This document shows, in pieces, positions 15,915 to 25,612 of a DNA stretch of 64,000 nucleotides (the stretch's first letter is position 1; each line of letters begins with the position of its first letter). This DNA comes from Porphyromonas canoris (GTDB taxonomy: Bacteria; Bacteroidota; Bacteroidia; Bacteroidales; Porphyromonadaceae), in assembly GCF_000769115.1 (NCBI RefSeq), contig NZ_JQZV01000013.1, positions 684,832 to 748,831 of the forward strand. Direction: 5' to 3'. The position numbers and the translations under genes were made by a program. The notes beneath the pieces were generated by a model. That model did no database searches, was not told the DNA's origin, and saw nothing but the letters and a program-made list of their open reading frames with translations.

Positions 15915-16811
15915 ATGAGTTGGTCTCCCGAAATTGTTGATGTTCTGATCTCCGGTGCCGTGGCTTTGGTGATGTATGGTCTTGGGCTCTCTCTGAGCCG
16001 GCAGGACTATCTTTCGCTTGTCGCAAAACCGAAGCCGGTACTGGTGGGACTTTTCGGGCAGATGTTGGCTCTGCCCCTGATGATGATCGGGCTGATGCTG
16101 CTGCTTCCGATCTCGCCGGAGTATAAAATCGGCTTCGTGATACTGGCGGCTTGTCCCGGAGGATCCACGTCCGGGCTTATCACTTTTCTTCTTGGAGGAG
16201 AGGTGGCGATGTCGCTCTCTTTGACCGTCGCCAACAGCTTGCTGGCACTGGCTACGATCCCTTTCCTGGTGAATCTGGCTTTCCTCGTTTTCGGACATCA
16301 GGAGGTCTACATCGAGATGCCTCTTGCCCACAGCATGGCTCATATCTTTTTGGTAACCATCGTGCCGGTTTTTCTCGGAGGAGTTACCAGAAAACTGATC
16401 AAACAGGGGCGGGAGAAGCTCCAAAGACCTCTGAAGATCGCAATGATAATCATTCTTTCCGTCGTGTTTGCCATTAAGTTTTTCGCCGGAGAACATAGTG
16501 GCGGAGCAGGCATTCTGAAGGATGAACTGTTGCTGCTGCTGCCGCTCTCTTTCGGAGTCAATACTCTGGCGTTTCTTATAGGGCTGGCAGTGGCTCGTCT
16601 CGGCAATCTCAACAGAAAACGTTCTATGACGGCTGCCATAGAGATAGCCGTGCAGAACAGCTCGCTGGCAATGCTGATCACCGGAACGCTTTTGCAAAAT
16701 CAGGAGATGCTGAAGCCGGCTCTGGTCTATGCGATAATCTCTTTTTGGACTACCTTTATATTTGCCTTCCTCTACAAGAGCAGAAGTGCCTCCGGGTTCG
16801 ATTTGAGGTGA
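15915..16811 (+). CDS. Bile acid:sodium symporter (BASS) family transporter
   Basis: A 298-residue inner-membrane protein with about nine hydrophobic segments. BASS landmarks are VMYGLGLSLSRQDYLSL after the first helix, ILAACPGGSTSGLITFLLGGE (the crossover sodium-site region), SLTVANSLLALATIP and EIAVQNSSLAMLI in the second half. Family members take up bile acids, pantothenate, pyruvate or other organic anions with sodium; the substrate here is unknown. It stands alone between the mobile element and the pheS-hem block. Confidence 0.9.
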   Translation: MSWSPEIVDVLISGAVALVMYGLGLSLSRQDYLSLVAKPKPVLVGLFGQMLALPLMMIGLMLLLPISPEYKIGFVILAACPGGSTSGLITFLLGGEVAMSLSLTVANSLLALATIPFLVNLAFLVFGHQEVYIEMPLAHSMAHIFLVTIVPVFLGGVTRKLIKQGREKLQRPLKIAMIIILSVVFAIKFFAGEHSGGAGILKDELLLLLPLSFGVNTLAFLIGLAVARLGNLNRKRSMTAAIEIAVQNSSLAMLITGTLLQNQEMLKPALVYAIISFWTTFIFAFLYKSRSASGFDLR

Positions 16812-16889
16812 GCCAAAAGCACTCTTCGGTTGGTCGCTTCGCAAAAGTTTTAGTAATTTTACCGTCTCAAAACGAAGTATAATAGCCTA

Positions 16890-17909
16890 ATGAAACAGAA
16901 GATACAGAAATTGCTGGACGAGCTGTCCGGTCTATCCATTCAGACGCATGAGGAGTTGGAAAACTTCAGGTTGCGCTTCATGAGCAAAAAGGGTCTTATA
17001 TCCTCTCTTTTCTCTGAGTTTAAGAGCGTTCCGGCAGAAGAGAAGAAAGATGTCGGAGCTGCTATGAATGTCTTGAAAAACAGAGTGGCAGAGCTTTATG
17101 AGTCGGTAAAAAGATCTTTGGAGCAAAGCGAAGGAGATACTTCCGGAGAAGATCTTACACGTACCGCTTATCCCATTCCGATGGGAACGCGTCATCCTCT
17201 AAGTCTTGTCCGGGAAGAGATTTGCAGGATATTCAACCGTCTCGGCTTTTCCATTGCCTTGGGCCCTGAAATCGAGGACGACTGGCATGTGTTCGAGAGC
17301 TTGAACTTTGCGGACGATCATCCTGCCCGTGATATGCAGGACACATTCTTTGTCTCTACATCTCCGGAGCTGCTTCTCCGTACGCATACATCTTCTGTGC
17401 AGACACGGGTAATGACTTCGCAGAAGCCTCCTATCAGAATTATCTGTCCCGGCAGGGTCTATCGTAACGAAGCTATATCAGCCAGAGCACACTGCTTTTT
17501 CCATCAGGTGGAAGCTCTTTATATAGATGAGAATGTAACCTTTGCAGACTTGAGACAGACACTGCTCTTCTTTGCTCAAGAGATGTTTGATGCCAATACC
17601 CGCATCCGTCTTCGTCCATCGTATTTCCCATTCACGGAACCATCTGCGGAGATGGATATCTCTTGCAACATCTGTGGAGGAGAGGGCTGTTCGTTCTGTA
17701 AGCACACAGGATGGGTGGAGATACTGGGATGTGGTATGGTGGATCCCAATGTCCTTGAAAACTGTGGCATAGACAGCAAGAAGTATTCGGGCTTTGCTCT
17801 TGGTATGGGCGTTGAACGCATCACAAATCTGAAGTATAGGGTGAGCGACTTGAGACTGTTCTCGGAGAATGACAAGAGATTCTTGAAACAGTTTGAAAGT
17901 GCCAAGTAG
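16890..17909 (+). CDS. pheS: Phenylalanyl-tRNA synthetase alpha subunit
   Basis: A 339-residue class II synthetase subunit that charges tRNA-Phe together with PheT, which is encoded elsewhere. The N-terminal coiled coil (about 1-90) leads to HPLSLVREEICRIFNRLGF, GPEIEDDWHVFESLNFADDHPARDMQDTFF (family hallmark), the motif 2 region RVYRNEAISARAHCFFHQVEAL, and motif 3 FALGMGVERITNLKY. Length is normal. It begins a run of same-strand genes; nth follows after six bases. Confidence 0.96.
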   Translation: MKQKIQKLLDELSGLSIQTHEELENFRLRFMSKKGLISSLFSEFKSVPAEEKKDVGAAMNVLKNRVAELYESVKRSLEQSEGDTSGEDLTRTAYPIPMGTRHPLSLVREEICRIFNRLGFSIALGPEIEDDWHVFESLNFADDHPARDMQDTFFVSTSPELLLRTHTSSVQTRVMTSQKPPIRIICPGRVYRNEAISARAHCFFHQVEALYIDENVTFADLRQTLLFFAQEMFDANTRIRLRPSYFPFTEPSAEMDISCNICGGEGCSFCKHTGWVEILGCGMVDPNVLENCGIDSKKYSGFALGMGVERITNLKYRVSDLRLFSENDKRFLKQFESAK

Positions 17910-17915
17910 GGGATA

Positions 17916-18581
17916 ATGACAAGAAAAGAGAGATACGACAATATATTAAGGTGGTTTAAGGAGAATAATCCCAATCCGGAAACAGAACTAAACTATACGG
18001 ATGCTTATCAGCTCATAGTGGCGGTGATTCTTTCTGCCCAGTGTACAGATAAGCGTGTCAATCTGGTTACACCTGCTCTCTTCGATGTGTTTCCTACCGT
18101 GGAAGCACTCGCAGCCTCTACTCCGGATGATATATTTCAGTACATCAAGAGCGTAAGCTATCCTAACAACAAGGCAAAGCACTTGCATGGTATGGCAAAT
18201 GCTGTGGTATCCGACTTTAATGGTTGTGTCCCGGAGAAACAAGAAGAATTGGTAAAGCTTCCCGGTGTGGGGCGAAAGACGGCAAATGTTGTTGCTTCCG
18301 TCTTTTTCGACGTTCCCGCCATAGCCGTAGATACACACGTCTTTAGAGTTTCCAGACGAATAGGTCTTGTTCCACAAACTTCCAATACTCCGGAGAAAGT
18401 GGAGAGCGGACTTACAAAGTATATTCCCAAAGAGCTGTGGAGCAAAGCACATCACTGGCTCATTCTTCACGGCAGGTATGTCTGTTTGGCAAGATCTCCT
18501 CTGTGTGCACAGTGTGGAATCTCGGAGTATTGTCTGCATTACTCTCGTAGTAAGAAGCAGTTGGAGGCTTTGGAAGTATAG
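17916..18581 (+). CDS. nth: Endonuclease III (DNA glycosylase/AP lyase)
   Basis: A 221-residue base-excision repair enzyme removing oxidised pyrimidines. The helix-hairpin-helix reads LPGVGRKTANVV with the catalytic lysine, followed by the catalytic aspartate in VDTHVFRVS. The C-terminal 4Fe-4S cluster loop has the spacing C-x6-C-x2-C-x5-C (CLARSPLCAQCGISEYC). Length is normal. It lies between pheS and hemA with short gaps; the link to heme genes is probably only positional. Confidence 0.96.
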   Translation: MTRKERYDNILRWFKENNPNPETELNYTDAYQLIVAVILSAQCTDKRVNLVTPALFDVFPTVEALAASTPDDIFQYIKSVSYPNNKAKHLHGMANAVVSDFNGCVPEKQEELVKLPGVGRKTANVVASVFFDVPAIAVDTHVFRVSRRIGLVPQTSNTPEKVESGLTKYIPKELWSKAHHWLILHGRYVCLARSPLCAQCGISEYCLHYSRSKKQLEALEV

Positions 18582-18612
18582 ACTGTTTGGCTCTTTTAGC
18601 CCTTATTATTTT

Positions 18613-19863
18613 ATGATTACCGTAGTAGGCATCAACTATAAAACAGCTTCTGTGGAGATAAGAGAAGCATTCTCTTTCACTCCTGCAGAAGTTGCCGACT
18701 TTTTAAGAAAACTTCAAGCTAAAAAGCTGATACAGGGAGGTTTTCTTCTCTCTACCTGCAATCGGATGGAGATTGTCTGTATTCCATCGGAAGTGGGAGA
18801 TAATGCAATACACAAGATAATATCGGAAGTGTTGGAGTACAAACAGCAACCTCCGGAAATGAGCCGCTATTTCTTCTATCTCGTAGAGGAGAGGGCTATG
18901 TTGCATGTCTTCTCTATGGCTTCCGGACTAAAGTCTATGGTTCGGGGAGAAACACAGATCTTAGGGCAGCTCAAGGATGCTGTCAGCATCTCTCGTTCCG
19001 GAAATCTGCTTCCATCCGTACTGCTCCGTTTGGTGGATAAAACCTTAGAGGTTGCCAAGCGGATAAGATCGACCTATACCATATCTCATGCACAATCTTC
19101 TGCCGGAGCAGCGGCCGTGAATATGATCAATGGCAAGTACGGATCTGACATTACTGTTGGAAAGACACTCGTATTGGGGGCGGGACAGATGGCGGATACT
19201 GTTGTTAAAGCCTTGAAACTGCTGGGCGTGAATGATATCAGGATCTACAACAGAACTATAGAGCGAGCTTCTCGGTTTGCCAATAAGCATCACATAGACC
19301 ATTATTATCATAGCGACCAACTCTCTTCGGCTCTTCAGGAAGTGAAGTGGCTTTGGGTTGCAACAGCTGCGTCTTCTCCGATAGTGGATGCAGCACTTCT
19401 GAAGGAAACGCATGCAGAAGAAGAGCCCATAGTAATATTTGATCTTGCCGTGCCGAGAAATGTGGAGATTGATGTCTTAGGCCTTCCCAATGTCCGACTA
19501 TATGGCATAGATGATCTGCGAGAAGGCTCTCCGGAAGAAGTGGACGAGAGATTCCCGTCCAATGTTGCCGTTAAGGAACTGCTTACGGAAGCGGTGGAAG
19601 AGTTTAAGCTTTGGAGAGACGGTCTGGCTCTTAGAGATGTGTATGGACAGATTCGCTCGGAAATAGAGATATATCTGGAAGGGGAATTGAAATATTTGGC
19701 TAATATAGACAGCCCCGAAGTGAGGAGTCTCATTGAAAAGCATTTGACTCATCTCTCTACCACTATATCTTCATCCATTATTTCCAAAGTACGACGAATA
19801 AGTGAAGAGACAGAAGATACAAGATATGCAGAAGCACTTCTGAAAATACTCCAAACGCCATGA
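18613..19863 (+). CDS. hemA: Glutamyl-tRNA reductase
   Basis: A 416-residue enzyme reducing glutamyl-tRNA to glutamate-1-semialdehyde with NADPH, the first step of the C5 heme pathway. The N-terminus MITVVGINYKTASVEIREAF is characteristic, and the catalytic Cys49 lies in LLSTCNRMEI. GETQILGQLKDA and an NADPH-binding region VLGAGQMADTV (with IYNRT) follow. The ATG at 18613 is chosen over longer upstream frames because those overlap nth and lack homology. The stop overlaps the hemC start (ATGA). Confidence 0.95.
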   Translation: MITVVGINYKTASVEIREAFSFTPAEVADFLRKLQAKKLIQGGFLLSTCNRMEIVCIPSEVGDNAIHKIISEVLEYKQQPPEMSRYFFYLVEERAMLHVFSMASGLKSMVRGETQILGQLKDAVSISRSGNLLPSVLLRLVDKTLEVAKRIRSTYTISHAQSSAGAAAVNMINGKYGSDITVGKTLVLGAGQMADTVVKALKLLGVNDIRIYNRTIERASRFANKHHIDHYYHSDQLSSALQEVKWLWVATAASSPIVDAALLKETHAEEEPIVIFDLAVPRNVEIDVLGLPNVRLYGIDDLREGSPEEVDERFPSNVAVKELLTEAVEEFKLWRDGLALRDVYGQIRSEIEIYLEGELKYLANIDSPEVRSLIEKHLTHLSTTISSSIISKVRRISEETEDTRYAEALLKILQTP

Positions 19864-20768
19864 TGCAGACAGAAAGACCTTTAATAATAGGGACTCGAGG
19901 TAGTGCCTTGGCTCTCTATCAGGCTCATTTGGTAAGGGATATTATCATATCGGAGTTTCAGATACCGGTAGAGATAGAGATTATAGAGACATCCGGAGAC
20001 AAGCACCTTAATATTTCCCTTCAAAGCAATACACTGTCCAAGGGGCTTTTTACCAAAGAGATCGAAGAGAGACTTCAAGATGGCAGTATAGACTTTGCGG
20101 TACACAGCTTGAAAGATCTTCCGGTCTGCCTGGAAGAGGGATTCCTTCTTGGAGCTGTTCTGGATAGAGTTGCTGTGGAAGATGTACTTCTTTCCGATAA
20201 ACCGATAACACACTTAGACGAATGCAAAGGCTGGAAAATAGGAACCTCCAGTCCAAGAAGAGTGGCACAGCTTAAGGCAAACTTTCCACACTTGGAGTGG
20301 TCTTTTGAACCGATTCGTGGAAATGTACAGACTCGTATTGATAAAATGAAAAGCGGACAATACGATGCGATCATTATGGCTAAGGCAGGAATAGCAAGGC
20401 TCGGACTGCAGGATTATGTCGTCTATACCTTCCCTGTTCATCAGCTGTTGCCCGCACCGGGTCAGGCTGCCCTTGCCATAGAAATACATGAGAGTAATGA
20501 TGTGGCAAGAAGGGTCGCTTTAATGCTCAATAATATTGAAGACAGACTTTGTACGGATACGGAGAGAGCACTGCTGCAATGCTTAGGCGGAGGGTGTGCA
20601 CTTCCTTTTGGTTGCTATTGCGAGTTGCAAGATGGAGAGGTAAAAGGGCAAGCTTTCTATGCTCAAGGAGATCTGCATTCCGGTTGTTCCTTTACTCTTC
20701 CTACAAACTATTCGTCCGGCGAACTCAAATCTTTAGCAAATCACCTTAAAGAAACCCTTCATCCATGA
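19860..20768 (+). CDS. hemC: Porphobilinogen deaminase (hydroxymethylbilane synthase)
   Basis: A 302-residue enzyme polymerising four porphobilinogens. Landmarks: IGTRGSALALYQA at the N-terminus, HSLKDLP with the catalytic Asp87, GTSSPRRVAQL, PIRGNVQTRIDK, and the dipyrromethane cofactor cysteine in LGGGCALPFG (about Cys246). The start overlaps the end of hemA and the stop overlaps hemD, so hemA-hemC-hemD are translationally coupled. Confidence 0.96.
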   Translation: MMQTERPLIIGTRGSALALYQAHLVRDIIISEFQIPVEIEIIETSGDKHLNISLQSNTLSKGLFTKEIEERLQDGSIDFAVHSLKDLPVCLEEGFLLGAVLDRVAVEDVLLSDKPITHLDECKGWKIGTSSPRRVAQLKANFPHLEWSFEPIRGNVQTRIDKMKSGQYDAIIMAKAGIARLGLQDYVVYTFPVHQLLPAPGQAALAIEIHESNDVARRVALMLNNIEDRLCTDTERALLQCLGGGCALPFGCYCELQDGEVKGQAFYAQGDLHSGCSFTLPTNYSSGELKSLANHLKETLHP

Positions 20769-21490
20769 AAGCAGAAAAGCACCTTACTTTTACCGGTATT
20801 CTTTTAAGGGAAAAAGAGATGGCTCTTCCTTTGTTGAATCTTATAGATCAGCACGGTTATCCTGAGCCTTTGTGTCTTCCTGCGATCTCTACTGTGGATA
20901 TTTCGGCAGAGCTTCCGCCTCATTTCGATTGGGTGTTGTTCACATCTCCCCGTGCGGTTATTCACTTCCACAAACTATATCCTTCTTTTTCAAAAGATAT
21001 TAGAGTCGGTTCTATTGGAGAGGCTACTTCTGACAAAATAAGACAGCTATACGGCATTATTCCTGAGTTTCAAAGCAAGACCGAAAATGCAGAGGGGATG
21101 GCTGAGGAGTGGTTGCATTTATATGCAAATGAATCTGCCGATAAATTTATCCTGCAACCTACTTCGGATATAGCCGGACACTCTTTGGAAGCAGCTATCT
21201 CTCCTCATGTCAGGGAGTACATTATTCTCCCCATCTACAAGACAGTCCCACATCCTGAAATGCCGGCTACTATTGCAAGACTTTCACTATCTTTAGACTT
21301 TGTGGTCTTTTATAGTCCGTCCGGAGTAGAGGCATGGTTGGATTCCGGTGGTGAAAACAAAGGATTTCGAGCCATAAGCATAGGCCCCGTAACTACAAAG
21401 AAACTCCTCTCCGAAGGTTTTAAGGATGTTATCCAGAGTCCCGAACCACATCCGGAGAAAATATTTGAGACAATATATAAACAGAAATAA
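20765..21490 (+). CDS. hemD: Uroporphyrinogen-III synthase
   Basis: A 241-residue protein of the divergent HemD family, which cyclises hydroxymethylbilane to uroporphyrinogen III. Two alternating alpha/beta lobes are visible; VLFTSPRAVIHFHK and FVVFYSPSGVEAWLD are the paired HemD lobes' typical strands, with VGSIGEATSDKIR and ISIGPVTTKKLLSEG as the equivalent loops. The sequence family is poorly conserved, but position directly after hemC with a 4-base overlap makes the call firm. Confidence 0.9.
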   Translation: MKAEKHLTFTGILLREKEMALPLLNLIDQHGYPEPLCLPAISTVDISAELPPHFDWVLFTSPRAVIHFHKLYPSFSKDIRVGSIGEATSDKIRQLYGIIPEFQSKTENAEGMAEEWLHLYANESADKFILQPTSDIAGHSLEAAISPHVREYIILPIYKTVPHPEMPATIARLSLSLDFVVFYSPSGVEAWLDSGGENKGFRAISIGPVTTKKLLSEGFKDVIQSPEPHPEKIFETIYKQK

Positions 21491-21504
21491 TACCTACTAT
21501 TACT

Positions 21505-22482
21505 ATGTATCCGACTATTAGAATGAGAAGACTTCGCTCTTCAGCGAACATGAGAGCTTTGGTGCAAGAGACTTATCTTCACCCATCAGATTTGATTCAT
21601 CCTCTTTTTGTCGTTCATGGAAAAGGAATAAAAGAAGAGATCTCTTCTCTTCCCGGGCAGTACCATTTCTCTGTGGACACCTTGGTAGAGGAGTGCAAGG
21701 AACTGTATAGCTTGGGCATTCGTAGCGTTATGCTTTTCGGAATACCTGCCCATAAGGATGGTATCGGAAGTGAAGCCTTTTCGGACGAAGGCATAGTACA
21801 GCAGGCACTTAAAGCTCTTCACAAAGAACTTCCGGAGCTCATCACCATTGCAGACATCTGCATGTGTGAGTACACGGATCACGGACATTGCGGCGTGCTT
21901 CATGGAGAAGAGGTGGACAACGATGCTACCGTTAGTTTTCTTTGCCGTCAAGCAGTATCCATGGCTCGCTGTGGAGCAAAGATGGTAGCTCCATCGGATA
22001 TGATGGATGGTCGTATTGCTGCCATGAGAGAAGCACTGGATGAGGCAGGCTTTGAAAATATCCCTATCATGAGCTATGCTGCAAAGTTTTGCTCCGGATT
22101 CTATGGACCTTTCCGTATAGCTGCAGACTCTGCTCCATCTTTCGGAGATCGCCGTGGCTACCAAATGGATCCTGCAAATGCCAAAGAAGCACTCAGAGAG
22201 ATTGAGTTGGATATACAGGAGGGAGCGGATATTGTAATGGTAAAGCCGGCTCTTCCTTATTTGGACATTGTGGCTAAAGCGGCAGAGCGTTTTGAGATGC
22301 CTATTGCAGCTTATCACGTATCGGGAGAATACGCTATGTTGAAAGCAGCGGCAGAGAAAGGTTGGATAGATCACGACCGAGTGATGATGGAGAGTCTGCT
22401 CTCCATTCGCCGTGCAGGGGCAAAGATTATCCTCACCTATTTTGCAAAAGAAGCAGCCATCTGGCTCAAGAATAACGCATAA
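21505..22482 (+). CDS. hemB: Delta-aminolevulinic acid dehydratase (porphobilinogen synthase)
   Basis: A 325-residue enzyme condensing two 5-aminolevulinates to porphobilinogen. A zinc-type active site is visible: Cys119, Cys121 and Cys129 in ICMCEYTDHGHCG. The two Schiff-base lysines lie in SYAAKFCSGFYGPFR and in VMVKPALPYLD. The C-terminal YHVSGEYAMLKAAAEKGW is also typical. It lies 14 bases after hemD. Confidence 0.97.
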   Translation: MYPTIRMRRLRSSANMRALVQETYLHPSDLIHPLFVVHGKGIKEEISSLPGQYHFSVDTLVEECKELYSLGIRSVMLFGIPAHKDGIGSEAFSDEGIVQQALKALHKELPELITIADICMCEYTDHGHCGVLHGEEVDNDATVSFLCRQAVSMARCGAKMVAPSDMMDGRIAAMREALDEAGFENIPIMSYAAKFCSGFYGPFRIAADSAPSFGDRRGYQMDPANAKEALREIELDIQEGADIVMVKPALPYLDIVAKAAERFEMPIAAYHVSGEYAMLKAAAEKGWIDHDRVMMESLLSIRRAGAKIILTYFAKEAAIWLKNNA

Positions 22483-22494
22483 AACTCTACGGCT

Positions 22495-23784
22495 ATGCAG
22501 TGGAACAAATCTATAGAACTATTTCGAGAAGCGGTAAAACATATACCCGGAGGGGTAAATAGCCCGGTAAGAGCTTTCAAGTCTGTCGGGATGGATCCTA
22601 TCTATATAGAGTCCGGAACGAAGGGTCATATATTTGATGTCGATGGCAACGAGTATATAGACTTTATCTCTTCGTGGGGACCACATATTTTGGGGCACGC
22701 TCATCCTGCCATTGTTGAAGCCATTCAAAAGACAGCCACAAAGGGCACAAGCTTTGGGGCATGCATACCTTTGGAAGTGGAGATGAGCAAGCTTGTAAAG
22801 TCGTTCTTCCCTTCCATGGAAAAGGTAAGGATGGTAAACTCCGGTACGGAAGCTACAATGAGTGCTGTCCGTCTGGCAAGAGGATACACGAAGAGAACGC
22901 TCATTGTGAAGTTCGATGGTTGTTATCACGGACACTCCGACGGATTTCTTGTACAAGCCGGTTCCGGTGTTGCAACCTTCTCATCCGTACAGAATAATGG
23001 CGTTACCACTTCCACAGTGAGCGAAACTCTCGTTGCAGAGTTTAACAACATAGCTTCTTTGGAAGATCTTTTCAAGAAACATGGTTCCCAAATAGCGGCT
23101 GTGATCATAGAGCCCATTATGGGTAATATGGGTATAATAAAGCCGGAAGAAAACTTCTTGAAAGAGGTAAGGCGTGTAACATCCGAGTATGGCTCTCTTC
23201 TGATATTTGACGAAGTGATTACCGGATTTCGTCTCTCCGCCGGAGGAGCACAGAAACTTTATGGTGTTATCCCCGATCTTACCTGTCTTGGAAAGATAAT
23301 AGGAGGAGGTCTTCCTGTGGGTGCTTTTGGAGGTAGAGCAGAGATAATGGATGCGCTTTCTCCCGATGGAGCGGTGTATCAAGCCGGAACACTTTCCGGA
23401 AATCCCCTTGCTCTTGCGGCTGGTATAGCTATGCTGAAAGAGTTGCAAAAGCCGGAAACTTATCCAGCATTGCAGGCTAAGGGGAAAGCTTTTTCCGATG
23501 GAGTGGGGCGGTTGATCGAGCCTTATGCCGACCATCTGTACTATGCGGTTTTCGGGACACTCTCTACCATATTTTTCAGAGGCAAGCCTGTACGTAATGC
23601 CGAAGATGCACGAGCTTGCGATACAGAGTTATTTGCAAAGTTTTTCCGCCTGATGATCGCACAAGGTATCTACCTTCCACCATCTCAGTTTGAAGCAATC
23701 TTCGTATCCGGTGCTCATACGGAAGAAGATTTTGCTCGCACATTTGAAGCAATAGAAAAGAGTTTGAAACAACTATATAAATAG
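22495..23784 (+). CDS. hemL: Glutamate-1-semialdehyde 2,1-aminomutase
   Basis: A 429-residue PLP-dependent class III aminotransferase converting glutamate-1-semialdehyde to 5-aminolevulinate. Landmarks: GGVNSPVRAFKSVG at the N-terminus, MVNSGTEATMSAVRLARG, YHGHSDGFLVQAGSG, LIFDEVITGFR, and the PLP lysine (Lys267) in CLGKIIGGGLPVGAFGG. Length is normal. With hemA, C, D and B it completes the route from Glu-tRNA to uroporphyrinogen III. ettA follows after eight bases. Confidence 0.97.
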   Translation: MQWNKSIELFREAVKHIPGGVNSPVRAFKSVGMDPIYIESGTKGHIFDVDGNEYIDFISSWGPHILGHAHPAIVEAIQKTATKGTSFGACIPLEVEMSKLVKSFFPSMEKVRMVNSGTEATMSAVRLARGYTKRTLIVKFDGCYHGHSDGFLVQAGSGVATFSSVQNNGVTTSTVSETLVAEFNNIASLEDLFKKHGSQIAAVIIEPIMGNMGIIKPEENFLKEVRRVTSEYGSLLIFDEVITGFRLSAGGAQKLYGVIPDLTCLGKIIGGGLPVGAFGGRAEIMDALSPDGAVYQAGTLSGNPLALAAGIAMLKELQKPETYPALQAKGKAFSDGVGRLIEPYADHLYYAVFGTLSTIFFRGKPVRNAEDARACDTELFAKFFRLMIAQGIYLPPSQFEAIFVSGAHTEEDFARTFEAIEKSLKQLYK

Positions 23785-23792
23785 GACACAGC

Positions 23793-25487
23793 ATGTCAGA
23801 CGATAAGAAAGTCATATTTTCGATGGTGGGAGTAAGCAAAACGTTCCCGCCCAACAAAACGGTTCTAAAGAATATATACCTCTCATTTTTTTACGGAGCA
23901 AAGATCGGTATCATCGGTCTCAACGGTTCGGGTAAGTCTACTCTGCTCAAGATTATAGCAGGAATAGAGAAGGAGTACGACGGACACGTTGTTTATGCTT
24001 CCCCCGAATATAGAGTGGGATATTTGGAGCAAGATCCTCAACTTCCTCAAGGAAAGACCGTGAAAGAGGTGGTTATGGAAGGAGCCGGAGAAGCTACTGC
24101 TCTGCTTCAAGAGTTTGAAGAGGTGAATCTGAGATTTGCAGATCCGGACGTGTTGGACGATCCGGACTTGATGGATAAGCTTATCCAGCGTCAGGCAGAG
24201 CTGCAAGATCGTATCGATGCTATTGATGCTTGGAACATAGATACCCGTATAAGCAAAGCGATGGAGGCATTGCAGTGTCCTCCTGCAGACCGGCTCGTGG
24301 ATCATCTTTCAGGGGGTGAGCGTCGCCGTATAGCGTTGTGTCGTTTGCTCCTAAGCCAACCCGAAATTTTGTTGCTCGATGAACCTACCAACCACCTCGA
24401 TGCTGAGAGTATAGACTGGTTGGAAGAACACCTCAAGCGTTACCCGGGCACTGTGATCTGTATCACGCACGACCGTTACTTCCTTGACCATGTGGCAGGT
24501 TGGATTTTAGAGTTGGATAGGGGAGAGGGTATCCCTTGGGAGGGCAACTATTCCTCTTGGCTCGATCAGAAATCCAAGCGTCTCGCAATGGAAGAGAAGA
24601 CTCAGGGCAAACGTGCCAAGGCTTTGGCGAGAGAGTTGGAGTGGATCAATCTTGCTCCCAAAGCTCGCCACTCCAAAGGTAAGGCTCGTCTGAATGCCTA
24701 CGAAAAACTTCTCAACGAAGAGCAGAAAGAGAAAGAAGAGAAGCTCGAAATCTATATCCCGAACGGACCTCGCCTTGGTAACAAGGTGATTGAGGCTACC
24801 AATGTCTCTAAGTCTTTCGGAGATAAAGTCCTCTTTAAGGATCTCAACTTCATGCTTCCTCCCAATGGCATTGTGGGAGTGATAGGTCCGAACGGTGCAG
24901 GTAAGACCACCATGTTCCGGATGATTCTTGGAGAAGAGACCGTGGATAGCGGTACTTTTGAAGTGGGAGAGACTGTAACCATCGGGTATGCGGACCAAAC
25001 GCACAAGGATATAGACCCTGCAAAGAGCGTCTATCAAGTCGTTTCCGGCGGGCAAGAGCTTATAAAGATCGGTAACAAGGAGGTAAACGCAAGAGCGTAT
25101 CTCTCTCGATTCAATTTTAATGGGGCAGATCAGGAGAAGTTGTGCGGTGTTCTTTCCGGAGGGGAGAGGAATCGTCTTCACTTGGCACTGACTCTGCGTT
25201 CCGGTGCCAATGTCCTTCTTCTGGACGAACCTACCAATGATATCGACATCAATACCCTTCGTGCCCTTGAAGAAGGTATTGAAAACTTTGCCGGTTGCGC
25301 CGTAATCATTTCTCACGACCGCTGGTTCCTCGACAGAATTTGTACACACATTCTCGCCTTTGAAGGGGATGGAAATACCTACTTCTATCAGGGAACTTAC
25401 ACCGAATACGAGGAAGACAAGATTCGTCGCCTGGGTGAAGATGCCGTCAAGAAGACGAAATACCGTAAGCTTGGAGAGCATCTCTAA
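23793..25487 (+). CDS. ettA: ABC-F ATPase, energy-dependent translational throttle protein EttA
   Basis: A 564-residue ABC-F protein with two ABC domains and no membrane segments. The first has Walker A GLNGSGKST, signature LSGGERRR and Walker B LLLDEPTNHLD; the second has GPNGAGKTT, LSGGERNR and LLLDEPTNDID. The 560-residue length and the QDPQLPQGKTVKEVV segment fit EttA rather than antibiotic-resistance ABC-F proteins. EttA binds the ribosomal E site and regulates early elongation by ATP level. It probably ends the pheS-nth-hem transcript; a large inverted repeat follows. Confidence 0.93.
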   Translation: MSDDKKVIFSMVGVSKTFPPNKTVLKNIYLSFFYGAKIGIIGLNGSGKSTLLKIIAGIEKEYDGHVVYASPEYRVGYLEQDPQLPQGKTVKEVVMEGAGEATALLQEFEEVNLRFADPDVLDDPDLMDKLIQRQAELQDRIDAIDAWNIDTRISKAMEALQCPPADRLVDHLSGGERRRIALCRLLLSQPEILLLDEPTNHLDAESIDWLEEHLKRYPGTVICITHDRYFLDHVAGWILELDRGEGIPWEGNYSSWLDQKSKRLAMEEKTQGKRAKALARELEWINLAPKARHSKGKARLNAYEKLLNEEQKEKEEKLEIYIPNGPRLGNKVIEATNVSKSFGDKVLFKDLNFMLPPNGIVGVIGPNGAGKTTMFRMILGEETVDSGTFEVGETVTIGYADQTHKDIDPAKSVYQVVSGGQELIKIGNKEVNARAYLSRFNFNGADQEKLCGVLSGGERNRLHLALTLRSGANVLLLDEPTNDIDINTLRALEEGIENFAGCAVIISHDRWFLDRICTHILAFEGDGNTYFYQGTYTEYEEDKIRRLGEDAVKKTKYRKLGEHL

Positions 25488-25612
25488 CGGACTTAGAGCA
25501 AAGACGAAACATGCTCTCCCCGACAAAAGTTTCTTTCGGTACGATAAACAATCTCTGCTAAACGCTTTCAAAAGAAGATTTTAACGGGAACAAAAAGTCT
25601 GCTGATACCGAA

